Positions 45,873-54,897 of a stretch of DNA of 64,000 nucleotides are shown piece after piece. A model generated the notes under the pieces. It saw only the letters and a list, made by a program, of their open reading frames with translations, was not told the DNA's origin and searched no databases. Each line of letters opens with the position of its first letter. Positions within the stretch are counted from its first letter, which is position 1. Made by a program: the position numbers and the translations under genes. This DNA comes from Ancylomarina sp. 16SWW S1-10-2 (GTDB lineage: Bacteria > Bacteroidota > Bacteroidia > Bacteroidales > Marinifilaceae), in contig NZ_SADB01000002.1 of the NCBI RefSeq assembly GCF_009669305.1, forward strand, positions 124,001 to 188,000, given 5' to 3'.

Positions 45873-47327
45873 CTAGAATTCGATTGTTAATTCTACTCTT
45901 CTATTTTTTGCTCTACCAGCAGCAGTTGAGTTATCTGCAATTGGTCTTTCTTCTCCATACCCAGTTGATGATAATCTATTAGATTCTATCCCGCTATTTT
46001 CGAAGTAAGTTTTTACTGCTCTAGCACGTTTTTCTGATAATAGTAAGTTTAAGGTATCATCACCTTGTGAGTCACTATGACCTTCGATTCTTAACTTGTA
46101 AGCTTGATTTGCTTTAAGAATTGATACGACATTATTTAGTATTGGATATGAAGGACTTGTAATAATTGCTTGACTTGTTTTGAATTTTACACCTTCGATA
46201 GCCTTTTCTAAAGCTTTAATTTCTGAAACTTTAATTTCAGGACAGCCTTTATTTGCAGCAATTCCGGCTACATCAGGACATTTATCATCTTTGTCAGCTA
46301 TACCATCACCGTCTGTGTCAGGACAACCATTAAGAGTTCCAGCTACATCAGGACATTGGTCATCTTTGTCAGCAACACCATCTCCATCTGTGTCAGGACA
46401 ACCATTAAATTCTTTTAACCCTTTTACACTAGGACATTCATCATTTTTATCGGCAATACCGTCTCCATCAGTATCAGGACATCCGTTAAAAGCTGCAGTT
46501 CCTTTTACATTAGGGCATTCGTCATCTTTATCAGGAATACCATCAGTATCCGTATCAGGACAACCATTAAATATGGCTAACCCTTTTTCGTTAGGACATT
46601 CATCTTCTGAATCAGCAATGCCATCACCGTCAGTGTCGGGGCAACCACCGAAAAGTTCTAAACCAGCAATCTCTGGACATTTATCTTTTCTATTTGGAAT
46701 ACCATCGTTGTCTGAATCTTTCTTTTTACCTAAGTTGAATACGACACCGATAGTGTGTTGTGCTAACCAGTCGTTGTGATTTTTACGAACTTTAGTTGTG
46801 TTATCTAAGAAATCGGAATCACTATAAATAAATGTTTCTTGAAGAACAATGTTTACTGTAGGTGAAACTTTAAATGTTAGACCTAAACCAAAGTCTGGTA
46901 ATTCCGTGTTGTTTATGTCGTTATCCGATTTTTTATCTGTAAAAATCATATGACCTATACCTGCAAAAACAAAAGGTCTCAATTTTGCTGTTTCATATTT
47001 AAAGAAACTATACTTTAAGTTCAAATTAAATTGAAACATATTGTATTTGAAATTATAATCAGCTCCACTATTGTCTCTGTGTGTTAATTCACCAAAAGTA
47101 GTTTGTAATGATAAATCCAAATGAGGTGTCAAGTATCTGGATACTGTTATACCTCCAAAGCCATTAAATGCCTGATCGAAATCATAGAGTCCATTTCCCA
47201 ACTCTCCTTTATATTGTTCTGAACCAAAATTAAGCCCTAGGCCCCATTTTTTATCTTTGGTTTGTGCGCTACTGGTAAATGCTATACCTAGTATAACAGT
47301 TAGAAGTAAAATACATTTAATTTTCAT
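45873..47327 (-). CDS. OmpA-family outer-membrane protein with thrombospondin type 3 repeats
   Basis: A 484-residue protein: signal peptide (1-21, SSAQ), an eight-stranded OmpA-like beta barrel (about 25-205), a Ca2+-binding TSP3 region (about 208-355) with six to seven DTDGDGIADxxDxCP repeats, and a C-terminal OmpA peptidoglycan-binding domain (about 375-484). The last shows LRIEGHSDSQGDDTLNLLLS, SEKRARAVKTYF and AKNRRVELTIEF. It tethers the outer membrane to peptidoglycan. The TSP3 repeats give a repetitive DNA tract (46230-46690). It is transcribed alone, and a TAAATTTG -7-like box (minus strand) is at 47472-47479. Confidence 0.93.
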   Translation of the reverse strand: MKIKCILLLTVILGIAFTSSAQTKDKKWGLGLNFGSEQYKGELGNGLYDFDQAFNGFGGITVSRYLTPHLDLSLQTTFGELTHRDNSGADYNFKYNMFQFNLNLKYSFFKYETAKLRPFVFAGIGHMIFTDKKSDNDINNTELPDFGLGLTFKVSPTVNIVLQETFIYSDSDFLDNTTKVRKNHNDWLAQHTIGVVFNLGKKKDSDNDGIPNRKDKCPEIAGLELFGGCPDTDGDGIADSEDECPNEKGLAIFNGCPDTDTDGIPDKDDECPNVKGTAAFNGCPDTDGDGIADKNDECPSVKGLKEFNGCPDTDGDGVADKDDQCPDVAGTLNGCPDTDGDGIADKDDKCPDVAGIAANKGCPEIKVSEIKALEKAIEGVKFKTSQAIITSPSYPILNNVVSILKANQAYKLRIEGHSDSQGDDTLNLLLSEKRARAVKTYFENSGIESNRLSSTGYGEERPIADNSTAAGRAKNRRVELTIEF

Positions 47328-47644
47328 AATTGTTTTTTTTAATTTTAATTAATTTTATTTTAGAAAAATAGTATTTATATATCATTGGTTGTAACTGTGT
47401 GGTTCCTATGATATTATTGTCTTATTAGTAATCGTATTATATATAAAATTAAATATACTTATTGATATAACCAAATTTATATTCTTAGTTTCTTTACCTG
47501 ATTGAAATTACATAATATCCAAAATTGTATAGTTTTTTTTGACTTGCTACTGAATATAAGACTTGGAGGTCCTTTAATTTAATACTAAAAAAAAAAGATG
47601 CTCATTTGAGCATCTTTTTTTGCATTATTATATGTGAGATAAAT
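47328..47644. other. Intergenic region upstream of the OmpA gene
   Basis: A 317-bp AT-rich gap. It holds the candidate -7 box CAAATTTA (minus strand TAAATTTG, 47472-47479) and the hairpin 47591-47620. I see nothing else. Confidence 0.5.
47591..47620 (-). terminator. Terminator downstream of the gcvP 3' fragment
   Basis: AAAAAAGATGCTC / GAGCATCTTTTTT, a 13-bp stem with a 4-nt loop. It lies 25 bases past the fragment's stop codon, so this may be the original gcvP terminator. Confidence 0.8.
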
Positions 47645-47930
47645 TTATTTTACCTCAACATGTTCATCAATATATTCTTCAATAGGAGCACAGCTACACA
47701 TCAAGTTTCTGTCTCCATGAGCATCGTCAACACGCGATACTGCTGGCCAAAATTTGTTTTCAGCAACCCAATCCAATGGATAAGCAGCTTTCTTACGAGA
47801 ATATGAATGATTCCACTCATCAGCAGTTAATACCATATGCGTGTGAGGTGCGTGATTAAGAACGTTGTCTTGAGCATCAGCCACACCATCTTTAATTTTC
47901 TTGATTTCTTCTTTAATCTTAGCAAGTGCT
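47645..47930 (-). pseudogene. Detached 3'-end copy of gcvP (partial)
   Basis: This 286-bp stretch aligns without gaps to the last 286 bp of the intact gcvP (49962-50247). The final ~240 bp differ at only about nine positions by eye, nearly all silent, with a single Lys to Asn change (VLNHAPH versus VLKHAPH). The remaining ~45 bp diverge strongly in DNA yet still encode an equivalent helix (LAKIKEEIKKIKDG versus [14 protein letters not shown]). Similarity ends at a TAA in the gcvP frame where gcvP has GAA. A GTG-started 79-residue ORF is open, but it is only the C-terminal end of the P-protein and would not be functional. It forms a direct repeat with gcvP around the FISUMP gene. Confidence 0.88.
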
Positions 47931-48540
47931 TAAAAATAACTCAAAGTATCTTAATGGGAGGAAGAGTTTCTTGAGAACTCAACAAAAATTCTAAAACTTA
48001 AAGAAATAGGAGAGATGTAGATGTTATTAGCTGATAACTATTCTGCATTAAATGTTGCATCCAACCTAGGATTTATTTGTTATGATAAATACTGATAAGT
48101 ATACATAGGTACATTATGGTTGGCACATTAATCATGCAATCAATGTTAGTTTATGTTTTATATATATGCCAGTTGTGAATGAGCGAGACGCTTGATGTAA
48201 AAGACCAATACAGTAAGTTCTTCTGGATGTTTAATGACTCGTTACTTTGGTAGATTAGATGCTTGATTTATTAAGTTGGTGGTTTAACTCCTTGGTTTGT
48301 ATTGATAAAGAAACTGCTTAGAATGAGTCCAATTTATCTTAAGTGATGTTTTATGTATAGTTATTGTTCAATTTTTAATATATTTGCATGTTATTTTGGT
48401 AATTGGATTGGTGCAAGAACTACTTTGATATTGTAAAGTTTAATAACTTGTGTCCCTTTTTATGGGTAAATATATTTAAACTTATTAAAGGAAGCATAAC
48501 ATTACCTCATGTCGTAAATCTTATTCTATAAAATTTAATT
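47931..48540. other. Gene-free stretch inside the segment flanked by gcvP ends
   Basis: Just over 600 bp with no ORF of note on either strand and stops in every frame. A TATATTTG -7-like box is at 48379-48386, about 155 bp before the FISUMP gene, without a good -33 partner. I found no repeats, no tRNA and no recombinase remnant. Confidence 0.5.
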
Positions 48541-49839
48541 ATGAAACATTTATTACTTTTAATCCTGTTTTGTTTTTCTTTACAAGGACTTGTTCTTTCA
48601 CAGGAGTATTATACTGTAGCTGATTTTGTGAAAAACCATAAAAAAGCATCTGATAAACTTATTTCAGTTAGAGGAGAAATAACTAAGCAGAATTTTAAAA
48701 TAAAATCTTTAGAACAAAATGTTCACAAATTAAATGTTGAGAAAAACGAATTGGTCTTGCAATTATCTGGATTGGATAAATCTTATGAAGGAATTGTAGA
48801 AAAAAAGATTTCGGATTATAAAAAGAAAGATGAGTTTGAGACTCAGGCAGAGTATAGCGAACGAATTCTTAATATCGATTCAGTTATAGAGAAGTTTAAA
48901 AAACAAATTAGTAGTCAAATGAGTATTGATGATGATACTCAGAAAATAGACTCTCTCAATAGAAAAATTGAACAGTTGATGCAAGTCATGTTAAAGTTAT
49001 CAGACGATTTATCTGATATGAAAGTGAAAGCCTCTAACTGTACTACAGATATGGCAAGATTTGCTCAAGATAAGATAATTGAAGTTCCTTACATTTATGT
49101 ATTATCTCGATACGATGCTGATGGTGAGTTTTTTGTCCTTTCTAGGAAAGGAAGTGCAAGTTTACTTGCGAGTGTTCCTAGAAAAGAAGCTAGGTTGTTT
49201 AAAACAGCTTTTGATACGATAAAAATATATTCACACCCATACAATAGTGTCGCTATTGTTGGTGACAATCAATATATTCTTACAAAATTTGAATTAATTG
49301 ATCCAAGAGATAATAAACAATATAGAATTGTAAAAGTTGAAAGTCAAATATGGATGGCTGAGAACCTAGCTTATGAAACAAAGAAAAAATCATATCCTTA
49401 TGGTAAAGATGAATCTAATGTTGAAAAATATGGACGTTTATACTCTTGGGAAACTATTGAGGAGGCTTGCCCTGCGGGATGGCATGTTCCTTCTGATCTT
49501 GAATGGAAAATTCTTGAGAAAGCTATTGGTATGACAGATAGCGAATTAGATTTGACAGGTGAGAGAGGTACAGGCTCAGGAGCAGCATTGAAATCTGAAG
49601 ATGGTTGGAAAAGTGGCGGTAATGGTCTAAATAAATATGGGTTGAATTTTTTACCTGCTGGAATAAGAGGTTCTAAAGGAAATTATGCCTCCCTTGAAAT
49701 CGAAACAAGAGTTTGGTCGTCAACAGAATTAGATTCTAAAAATGCATATTCACGAGGTTTAATTTTCTTTAATGACAAGATAACTAGATCTGCTCAAAAG
49801 AAAGATATGGCAAGTTCAGTGCGATGTATTAAAAATTAA
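48541..49839 (+). CDS. Exported FISUMP-domain protein with coiled coil
   Basis: A 432-residue protein with a signal peptide (1-20, ending VLSQ). A long charged, helical region (about 30-170) is probably a coiled coil, with LEQNVHKLNVEKNELVLQLS and a second Leu/Lys heptad block. A C-terminal Fibrobacter succinogenes major paralogous (FISUMP) domain (about 255-432) follows: RIVKVESQIWMAENLAYETK, YSWETIEEACPAGWHVPSDL, YGLNFLPAGIRG, TRVWSSTELD, and the final SVRCIKN. FISUMP domains occur in surface proteins of Bacteroidota and Fibrobacteres; their function is unknown. The gene sits alone, convergent with gcvP, between two copies of the gcvP 3' end, which marks it as accessory DNA. Confidence 0.85.
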   Translation: MKHLLLLILFCFSLQGLVLSQEYYTVADFVKNHKKASDKLISVRGEITKQNFKIKSLEQNVHKLNVEKNELVLQLSGLDKSYEGIVEKKISDYKKKDEFETQAEYSERILNIDSVIEKFKKQISSQMSIDDDTQKIDSLNRKIEQLMQVMLKLSDDLSDMKVKASNCTTDMARFAQDKIIEVPYIYVLSRYDADGEFFVLSRKGSASLLASVPRKEARLFKTAFDTIKIYSHPYNSVAIVGDNQYILTKFELIDPRDNKQYRIVKVESQIWMAENLAYETKKKSYPYGKDESNVEKYGRLYSWETIEEACPAGWHVPSDLEWKILEKAIGMTDSELDLTGERGTGSGAALKSEDGWKSGGNGLNKYGLNFLPAGIRGSKGNYASLEIETRVWSSTELDSKNAYSRGLIFFNDKITRSAQKKDMASSVRCIKN

Positions 49840-49856
49840 TATTTTAAAATATAATT

Positions 49857-49890
49857 AAAGAGGCTGTCAATGTTTGTTGACAGCCTCTTT
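49857..49890. terminator. Bidirectional terminator between the FISUMP gene and gcvP
   Basis: AAAGAGGCTGTCAA / TTGACAGCCTCTTT, a 14-bp perfect stem with a 6-nt loop between convergent genes. Confidence 0.85.
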
Positions 49891-49961
49891 TGTATTTGAA
49901 TATTGTCTAGTCTTGAATAAATGGTTTTAGCTAGGACTAGCTAATTGCATTGAGTCCGAAT

Positions 49962-52853
49962 TTATTTTACCTCAACGTGTTCATCAATATATTCTTCAAT
50001 AGGAGCACAACTACACATTAAGTTTCTGTCTCCATGAGCATCGTCAACACGCGATACTGCTGGCCAAAATTTGTTTTCAGCAACCCAATCTAATGGATAA
50101 GCAGCTTTCTTACGAGAATATGAATGATTCCACTCATCGGCAGTTAATACCATATGTGTGTGTGGTGCGTGCTTAAGAACGTTGTCTTGAGCATCAGCTA
50201 CACCATCTTCAATCTCTTTCATCTCGCCATTGATTCTTGCCAATGCTTCAACAAAACGATCAAGTTCTTCTAGTGGCTCACTTTCAGTAGGTTCTACCAT
50301 AAGTGTTCCATGAACTGGGAAAGAAAGCGTTGGTGCGTGAAATCCGTAATCCATTAAACGCTTAGCAATATCCCCATCGGTAATACCAACAGTTTTATTA
50401 AACTCTCTACAGTCAAAAATCATTTCGTGACCTACACGACCTTTATCTCCTTTGTAAAGAATTTTGAAACCAAGTTTTTCGAATGAAGAAGCAAGATAGT
50501 TGGCATTTAAGATAGCCATTTTAGTTACTTGTTCTAATCCATCAGTACCCAACATGGCGATGTAGCCGTAAGTAATAGGTAAAACAGAAGCCGATCCGTA
50601 AGGAGCAGCAGAAACAGCTGTAATTCCATTTTCACCACCCGTTTTCACAACTTTGTGTGTAGGTAAGAATTGAACCAAGTGTTTAGCTACACAAATAGGA
50701 CCAACTCCAGGACCTCCTCCACCATGAGGAATAGCAAATGTTTTATGTAGGTTTAAGTGACAAACGTCAGCGCCAATTGTACCTGGATTTGTTAGGCCAA
50801 CTTGAGCATTCATGTTTGCACCATCCATATAAACTTGTCCACCGTTTTCGTGAATCAAGTTCATCATTTCTTTAATACCTGTTTCAAATACACCATGTGT
50901 TGATGGGTAAGTGATCATGTAAGCACATAAATTATCCTTATATTTTTCAACTTTAGCTTTAAAGTCTTCGAAATCAACATTTCCTTTTTCGTTGCATTTT
51001 ACAACAACAACTTGCATGCCTGCCATAGAAACTGAAGCAGGGTTTGTACCGTGAGCCGAAGCTGGAATCAATACAACATTTCGATGACTATCGCCACGTG
51101 AAATATGGTATTCACGAATAACTAATAAGCCTGTGTATTCACCAGCTGCACCTGAGTTTGGCTGAAGAGTACATCCTGAAAAACCTGTAATTGTAGATAA
51201 CCATTGTTCAAGTTCAGTTATGATTTGAGTATAACCTTTAGCTTGATTAGTTGGAATAAAAGGGTGAAGACCACCAAATTCAGGCCAACTAAGAGGTAGC
51301 ATTTCTGCAGCAGCATTCAATTTCATGGTGCAAGAACCTAAAGAGATCATCGAGGTGTTTAGTCCGATATCTTTTTTCTCAAGGTTTTTGATGTAACGCA
51401 TCATTGCTGTTTCAGAATGATAACGGTTAAAGACATCTAATGTTAGGTATGCGCTTGTACGAGCCAATTTCTTATCGAAATATAACTTTTCTTCCATTGC
51501 TGTTTCAGCAACTTCAGCTTTGCCAGCGGCTTTTGCGAAAATATTTAGGATGCTATTTAATTCTGCATCGCTAATTTTTTCATCGGTAGAAATACCAATT
51601 GTTGTATCGTTAATATAACGGAAGTTGAACTCTTTTTCAAGGGCTGCAGTACGAATTGCTTCCATTGAAACACCAGTAGGAAGTACAATCTCTAAAGTAT
51701 CGAAAAAATTCTCGATGTTTTGAGTGTAACCTAATGCTTTTAATCCTTCTGAAAGGAAACCAGCAGCAGAGTGAATATGTGTGGCAATACGTTTAATACC
51801 TTCTTGACCGTGATAAGTAGCATAAAAGCCAGCCATTGTAGCTAAAAGAGCCTGAGCTGTACAAATGTTTGAAGTTGCTTTTTCACGTTTAATATGTTGT
51901 TCGCGAGTTTGAAGAGCTAAACGAACTGCTCTGTTGCCTTGTGCATCCTTAGTTACACCAATAATACGTCCGGGAATTGAACGTTTGTAAGCTTCACGAC
52001 AAGCCATGTAGGCTGCATGAGGTCCGCCGTATCCCATTGGAATACCAAATCGTTGTGTAGAACCAACTGCAATATCAGCACCCCACTCACCAGGAGCAGT
52101 TAGTAATGCTAAACTCATAAGGTCGGCAGCAACAGTAACTAATGCTTCAACGCCATGTGCTTTTTCTACAAATTCAGTGTAATCTTCAATACTACCATTA
52201 GCGGCAGGATATTGAATAATAGCTCCGAATACGGCATCAGTAAATTCAAACGTTTTGTAATCTCCAATAACTAATTCAATGCCTAGTGGTTTTGAACGAG
52301 TAACAAGTACATCAAGCGTTTGAGTGAAAATATTCTTGTCAACAAAAAGTGTATTGGCTTGAGCCTTTTTCTTTGCTCTTGAACGTAAACTATGCATCAT
52401 ATGCATAGACTCACCAGCAGCTGTTGCTTCATCAAGAAGAGAGCTATTGGTTAATTCCATTTTAGTTAGATCTAAAATAGCTGTCTGAAAGTTCAAAAGT
52501 GCTTCTAATCTACCTTGAGAAACTTCAGCTTGGTATGGTGTGTATGGTGTGTACCATCCTGGATTTTCGAGTACGTTTCGAAGAATAACAGCAGGCGTAA
52601 TTGTGTCATAATAACCTTGACCAATAAATGTTCTGAATAATTTATTTTTAGCAGCAATACCTTTAATTTTCGATAAATACTCATTCTCAGTTAAAGCTTC
52701 AGGAAGACTTAAAGGCTGAGTTATACGAATGTTAGAAGGAATTGTTTCTTCGATTAGGGCATCTAATGATGATGTACCAACAGTTTCCAACATTGTTTTA
52801 ATATCGCTGTTGCGAGGTCCAATGTGACGGGAAACAAACTTTTCAGTTGCCAT
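49962..52853 (-). CDS. gcvP: Glycine dehydrogenase (decarboxylating), P-protein
   Basis: A 963-residue single-chain P-protein of the glycine cleavage system: PLP-dependent decarboxylation of glycine with transfer of the aminomethyl group to lipoylated H-protein. The N-terminal half ([50 protein letters not shown]) and the C-terminal half ([28 protein letters not shown]; the PLP Lys in [18 protein letters not shown]) are both complete. The C-terminus ([33 protein letters not shown]) is normal. gcvT and gcvH are not in the window. A copy of its last 286 bp lies about 2.3 kb downstream. Confidence 0.97.
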   Translation of the reverse strand: MATEKFVSRHIGPRNSDIKTMLETVGTSSLDALIEETIPSNIRITQPLSLPEALTENEYLSKIKGIAAKNKLFRTFIGQGYYDTITPAVILRNVLENPGWYTPYTPYQAEVSQGRLEALLNFQTAILDLTKMELTNSSLLDEATAAGESMHMMHSLRSRAKKKAQANTLFVDKNIFTQTLDVLVTRSKPLGIELVIGDYKTFEFTDAVFGAIIQYPAANGSIEDYTEFVEKAHGVEALVTVAADLMSLALLTAPGEWGADIAVGSTQRFGIPMGYGGPHAAYMACREAYKRSIPGRIIGVTKDAQGNRAVRLALQTREQHIKREKATSNICTAQALLATMAGFYATYHGQEGIKRIATHIHSAAGFLSEGLKALGYTQNIENFFDTLEIVLPTGVSMEAIRTAALEKEFNFRYINDTTIGISTDEKISDAELNSILNIFAKAAGKAEVAETAMEEKLYFDKKLARTSAYLTLDVFNRYHSETAMMRYIKNLEKKDIGLNTSMISLGSCTMKLNAAAEMLPLSWPEFGGLHPFIPTNQAKGYTQIITELEQWLSTITGFSGCTLQPNSGAAGEYTGLLVIREYHISRGDSHRNVVLIPASAHGTNPASVSMAGMQVVVVKCNEKGNVDFEDFKAKVEKYKDNLCAYMITYPSTHGVFETGIKEMMNLIHENGGQVYMDGANMNAQVGLTNPGTIGADVCHLNLHKTFAIPHGGGGPGVGPICVAKHLVQFLPTHKVVKTGGENGITAVSAAPYGSASVLPITYGYIAMLGTDGLEQVTKMAILNANYLASSFEKLGFKILYKGDKGRVGHEMIFDCREFNKTVGITDGDIAKRLMDYGFHAPTLSFPVHGTLMVEPTESEPLEELDRFVEALARINGEMKEIEDGVADAQDNVLKHAPHTHMVLTADEWNHSYSRKKAAYPLDWVAENKFWPAVSRVDDAHGDRNLMCSCAPIEEYIDEHVEVK

Positions 52854-53194
52854 ATCCTTGTATGATTTTAGTGTTTGTGTAAAAAAATGTTTACCTTAAT
52901 TTGCAAGCGTAAATGTAGCAAAAGATTTAGGATTACATCGATTGCATTTGGAGAAATAACTATTCTGTTTTTCGTTATTCTTTTTGTCTGAAAATAAGTG
53001 GTTTAATGTAATTTTGTTGCTGATTATTTGATGATTTCTAATGATTTTTTTATCTTCATGATATTTTTATTCTTACAGAATCAAAAGGGAATCAGATTAA
53101 CTTGTATAAAAGAGTTGGTATTTTAGGTTTCTTGTTTTCAATTTGTAAAGACTAATCTATTTAAAGTGGTATATTTGTAATTCAAACTTTCAAA
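52854..53194. other. Divergent intergenic region gcvP / bcp
   Basis: A 341-bp AT-rich spacer. For bcp, TTTG (53142-53145) and TATATTTG (53170-53177) are 24 bases apart. For gcvP I see only imperfect -7-like sequences. No riboswitch-like glycine aptamer fold is evident, although a glycine riboswitch would be plausible for gcvP. Confidence 0.5.
53142..53177 (+). promoter_or_regulatory. Candidate promoter of bcp-recA
   Basis: TTTG at 53142-53145 and TATATTTG at 53170-53177, an exact -7 match. The 24-base spacing is slightly longer than typical. The -7 box ends 17 bases before the bcp ATG, implying a very short leader. Confidence 0.5.
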
Positions 53195-53665
53195 ATGATA
53201 GAATTTAAAGAAGGTGATAAAGCGCCTGACTTTTCTGGTATAAATCAAGATGGTAAGATTTTGAAATTGTCTGATTTTAAAGGAAAACGATTGATACTTT
53301 ATTTTTACCCTAAAGACAATACGCCAGGATGTACGGCTGAATCGTGTAATTTGAATGAAAATTACGATGAATTAACCAAACATGGTTTTGAGATTGTGGG
53401 GGTGAGTCCCGATGAGCCTGGAAAACATCAGAAATTTATTGCCAAATATAACTTGGCTTTTAATTTGATTGCGGATACTGAAAAGAAAATACTTCAGGCC
53501 TATGGCGCTTGGGGAGAGAAAAAACTCTATGGTAAAGTTTACGATGGGGTTTTGCGCTCAACATTTATAATCTCTGAGGAAGGTGTGATTGAAAAAGTCT
53601 TTAGGAAAGTAAAAACGAAAGATCATACCAATCAAATTTTGACAGAACTGAATATTCAATTTTAA
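53195..53665 (+). CDS. bcp: Peroxiredoxin, BCP/PrxQ type (thioredoxin-dependent thiol peroxidase)
   Basis: A 156-residue cytoplasmic peroxiredoxin. The peroxidatic Cys46 and resolving Cys51 lie in DNTPGCTAESCN, the five-residue spacing of two-Cys PrxQ enzymes. The preceding ILYFYPKD strand and the C-terminal YDGVLRSTFIISEEGVIEKV complete the fold. It reduces hydrogen and alkyl peroxides using thioredoxin. It precedes recA by 21 bp with no terminator, so both are probably co-transcribed, linking peroxide defence and DNA repair. Confidence 0.95.
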   Translation: MIEFKEGDKAPDFSGINQDGKILKLSDFKGKRLILYFYPKDNTPGCTAESCNLNENYDELTKHGFEIVGVSPDEPGKHQKFIAKYNLAFNLIADTEKKILQAYGAWGEKKLYGKVYDGVLRSTFIISEEGVIEKVFRKVKTKDHTNQILTELNIQF

Positions 53666-53686
53666 AAATTAATAATATATATAAAT

Positions 53687-54709
53687 ATGGCAACGAAAGA
53701 TATTGCAGATATTAATAAAGAAAAACTGAAAGCACTCCAGTTAACCATGGATAAAATTGATAAAACCTACGGAAAAGGTGCTATCATGAGAATGGGAGAC
53801 GAGGTTGTTGTCGATTTGCCAGCTATTTCGTCAGGTTCACTTTCGTTGAATATAGCTTTGGGTGTAGGTGGTTATCCTAAGGGACGTGTTATTGAAATTT
53901 ATGGTCCTGAATCGTCTGGTAAAACAACGCTTGCAATTCATGCTATGGCTGAAGTACAAAAAGCTGGTGGTATTGCTGCTTTTATCGATGCAGAACACGC
54001 TTTTGATCGTTTTTATGCTGAAAATTTAGGTGTAGATATTGAGAATCTATTAATTTCTCAACCAGATAATGGTGAGCAAGCCCTTGAGATTGCTGATCAA
54101 TTAATTCGTTCATCTGCTGTTGACTTAGTTGTTATTGACTCGGTAGCTGCTTTGACTCCTAAAGCTGAGATTGAAGGTGAAATGGGTGAATCTAAAATGG
54201 GTTTACAAGCTCGTTTAATGTCTCAGGCTCTTCGTAAGCTTACTGGTAATATTAGTAAGACGAAAACAACTTGTATGTTTATTAACCAATTACGTGAAAA
54301 AATTGGTGTTATGTTCGGAAATCCTGAAACAACTACTGGTGGTAATGCACTTAAATTTTACGCTTCGGTTCGTTTAGATATTCGTCGTATTGGTCAAATT
54401 AAAGATGGTGATGAGGTTCTAGGTAATCATACACGTGTTAAAGTCGTGAAAAATAAGGTTGCACCTCCATTCCGTAAGGCTGAATTCGATATCATGTATG
54501 GTAAAGGCGTTTCTAAAACTGGCGAAATTGTTGATCTTGGTGTTGATTTCAATGTGATCAAGAAAAGTGGTTCATGGTTTTCTTATGGTGAAGTTAAGCT
54601 TGGTCAAGGTCGTGAGGCTGTTAAGCGTTTAATTGCCGATAATGTAGAGTTAGCTGAAGAGTTAGAAGCTAAAATTATTGAAGCGATGCATGCTCCTAAG
54701 GAAAAATAA
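53687..54709 (+). CDS. recA: Recombinase RecA
   Basis: A 340-residue DNA strand-exchange ATPase. Walker A is GPESSGKT (73-80); Walker B falls in [11 protein letters not shown]; the L2 loop region [20 protein letters not shown], the MAW-like motif KGRVIEIYG and [16 protein letters not shown] are conserved. Length is slightly short at the C-terminus, lacking a long acidic tail but ending in a Glu-rich helix ([16 protein letters not shown]). No inteins. It is co-transcribed with bcp and followed by a strong terminator. No SOS box was identified with confidence, and Bacteroidota LexA sites are not well defined. Confidence 0.98.
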   Translation: MATKDIADINKEKLKALQLTMDKIDKTYGKGAIMRMGDEVVVDLPAISSGSLSLNIALGVGGYPKGRVIEIYGPESSGKTTLAIHAMAEVQKAGGIAAFIDAEHAFDRFYAENLGVDIENLLISQPDNGEQALEIADQLIRSSAVDLVVIDSVAALTPKAEIEGEMGESKMGLQARLMSQALRKLTGNISKTKTTCMFINQLREKIGVMFGNPETTTGGNALKFYASVRLDIRRIGQIKDGDEVLGNHTRVKVVKNKVAPPFRKAEFDIMYGKGVSKTGEIVDLGVDFNVIKKSGSWFSYGEVKLGQGREAVKRLIADNVELAEELEAKIIEAMHAPKEK

Positions 54710-54751
54710 TAATAAGCAAGCATTTATAAAGCATTGTCTTTATTAAGATAT

Positions 54752-54786
54752 AAAGGTTCTCAATTTAAATTGAGAACCTTTTTTTA
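54752..54786 (+). terminator. Terminator after recA
   Basis: A 30-bp perfect palindrome AAAGGTTCTCAATTT / AAATTGAGAACCTTT followed by more T's. Confidence 0.85.
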
Positions 54787-54897
54787 TTGATTTATGTTTT
54801 GATTTTAAATCAAAATAATGAGACAAATTAATTTAATCGTATTTTTTATTCTAATTTTACGAGGCAATTTACAATTCACTAACTAACAACATTAATA

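Noticed and set aside
46230-46690. CRISPR-like periodicity
   Set aside because: The repeats encode in-frame DTDGDGIADKDD thrombospondin type 3 motifs, and the spacers are coding and similar to one another.
46180-46779. 199-residue plus-strand ORF over the OmpA/TSP3 gene
   Set aside because: It is antisense to the repetitive TSP3 region; its regularity comes from the codon pattern of the real gene on the other strand.
47645-47884. 79-residue ORF as an independent gene
   Set aside because: It is the C-terminal end of GcvP with a GTG at the break and an in-frame stop just upstream; kept as a pseudogene fragment.
52854-53194. Glycine riboswitch upstream of gcvP
   Set aside because: I could not find the conserved tandem aptamer core in the leader, so it is not claimed.
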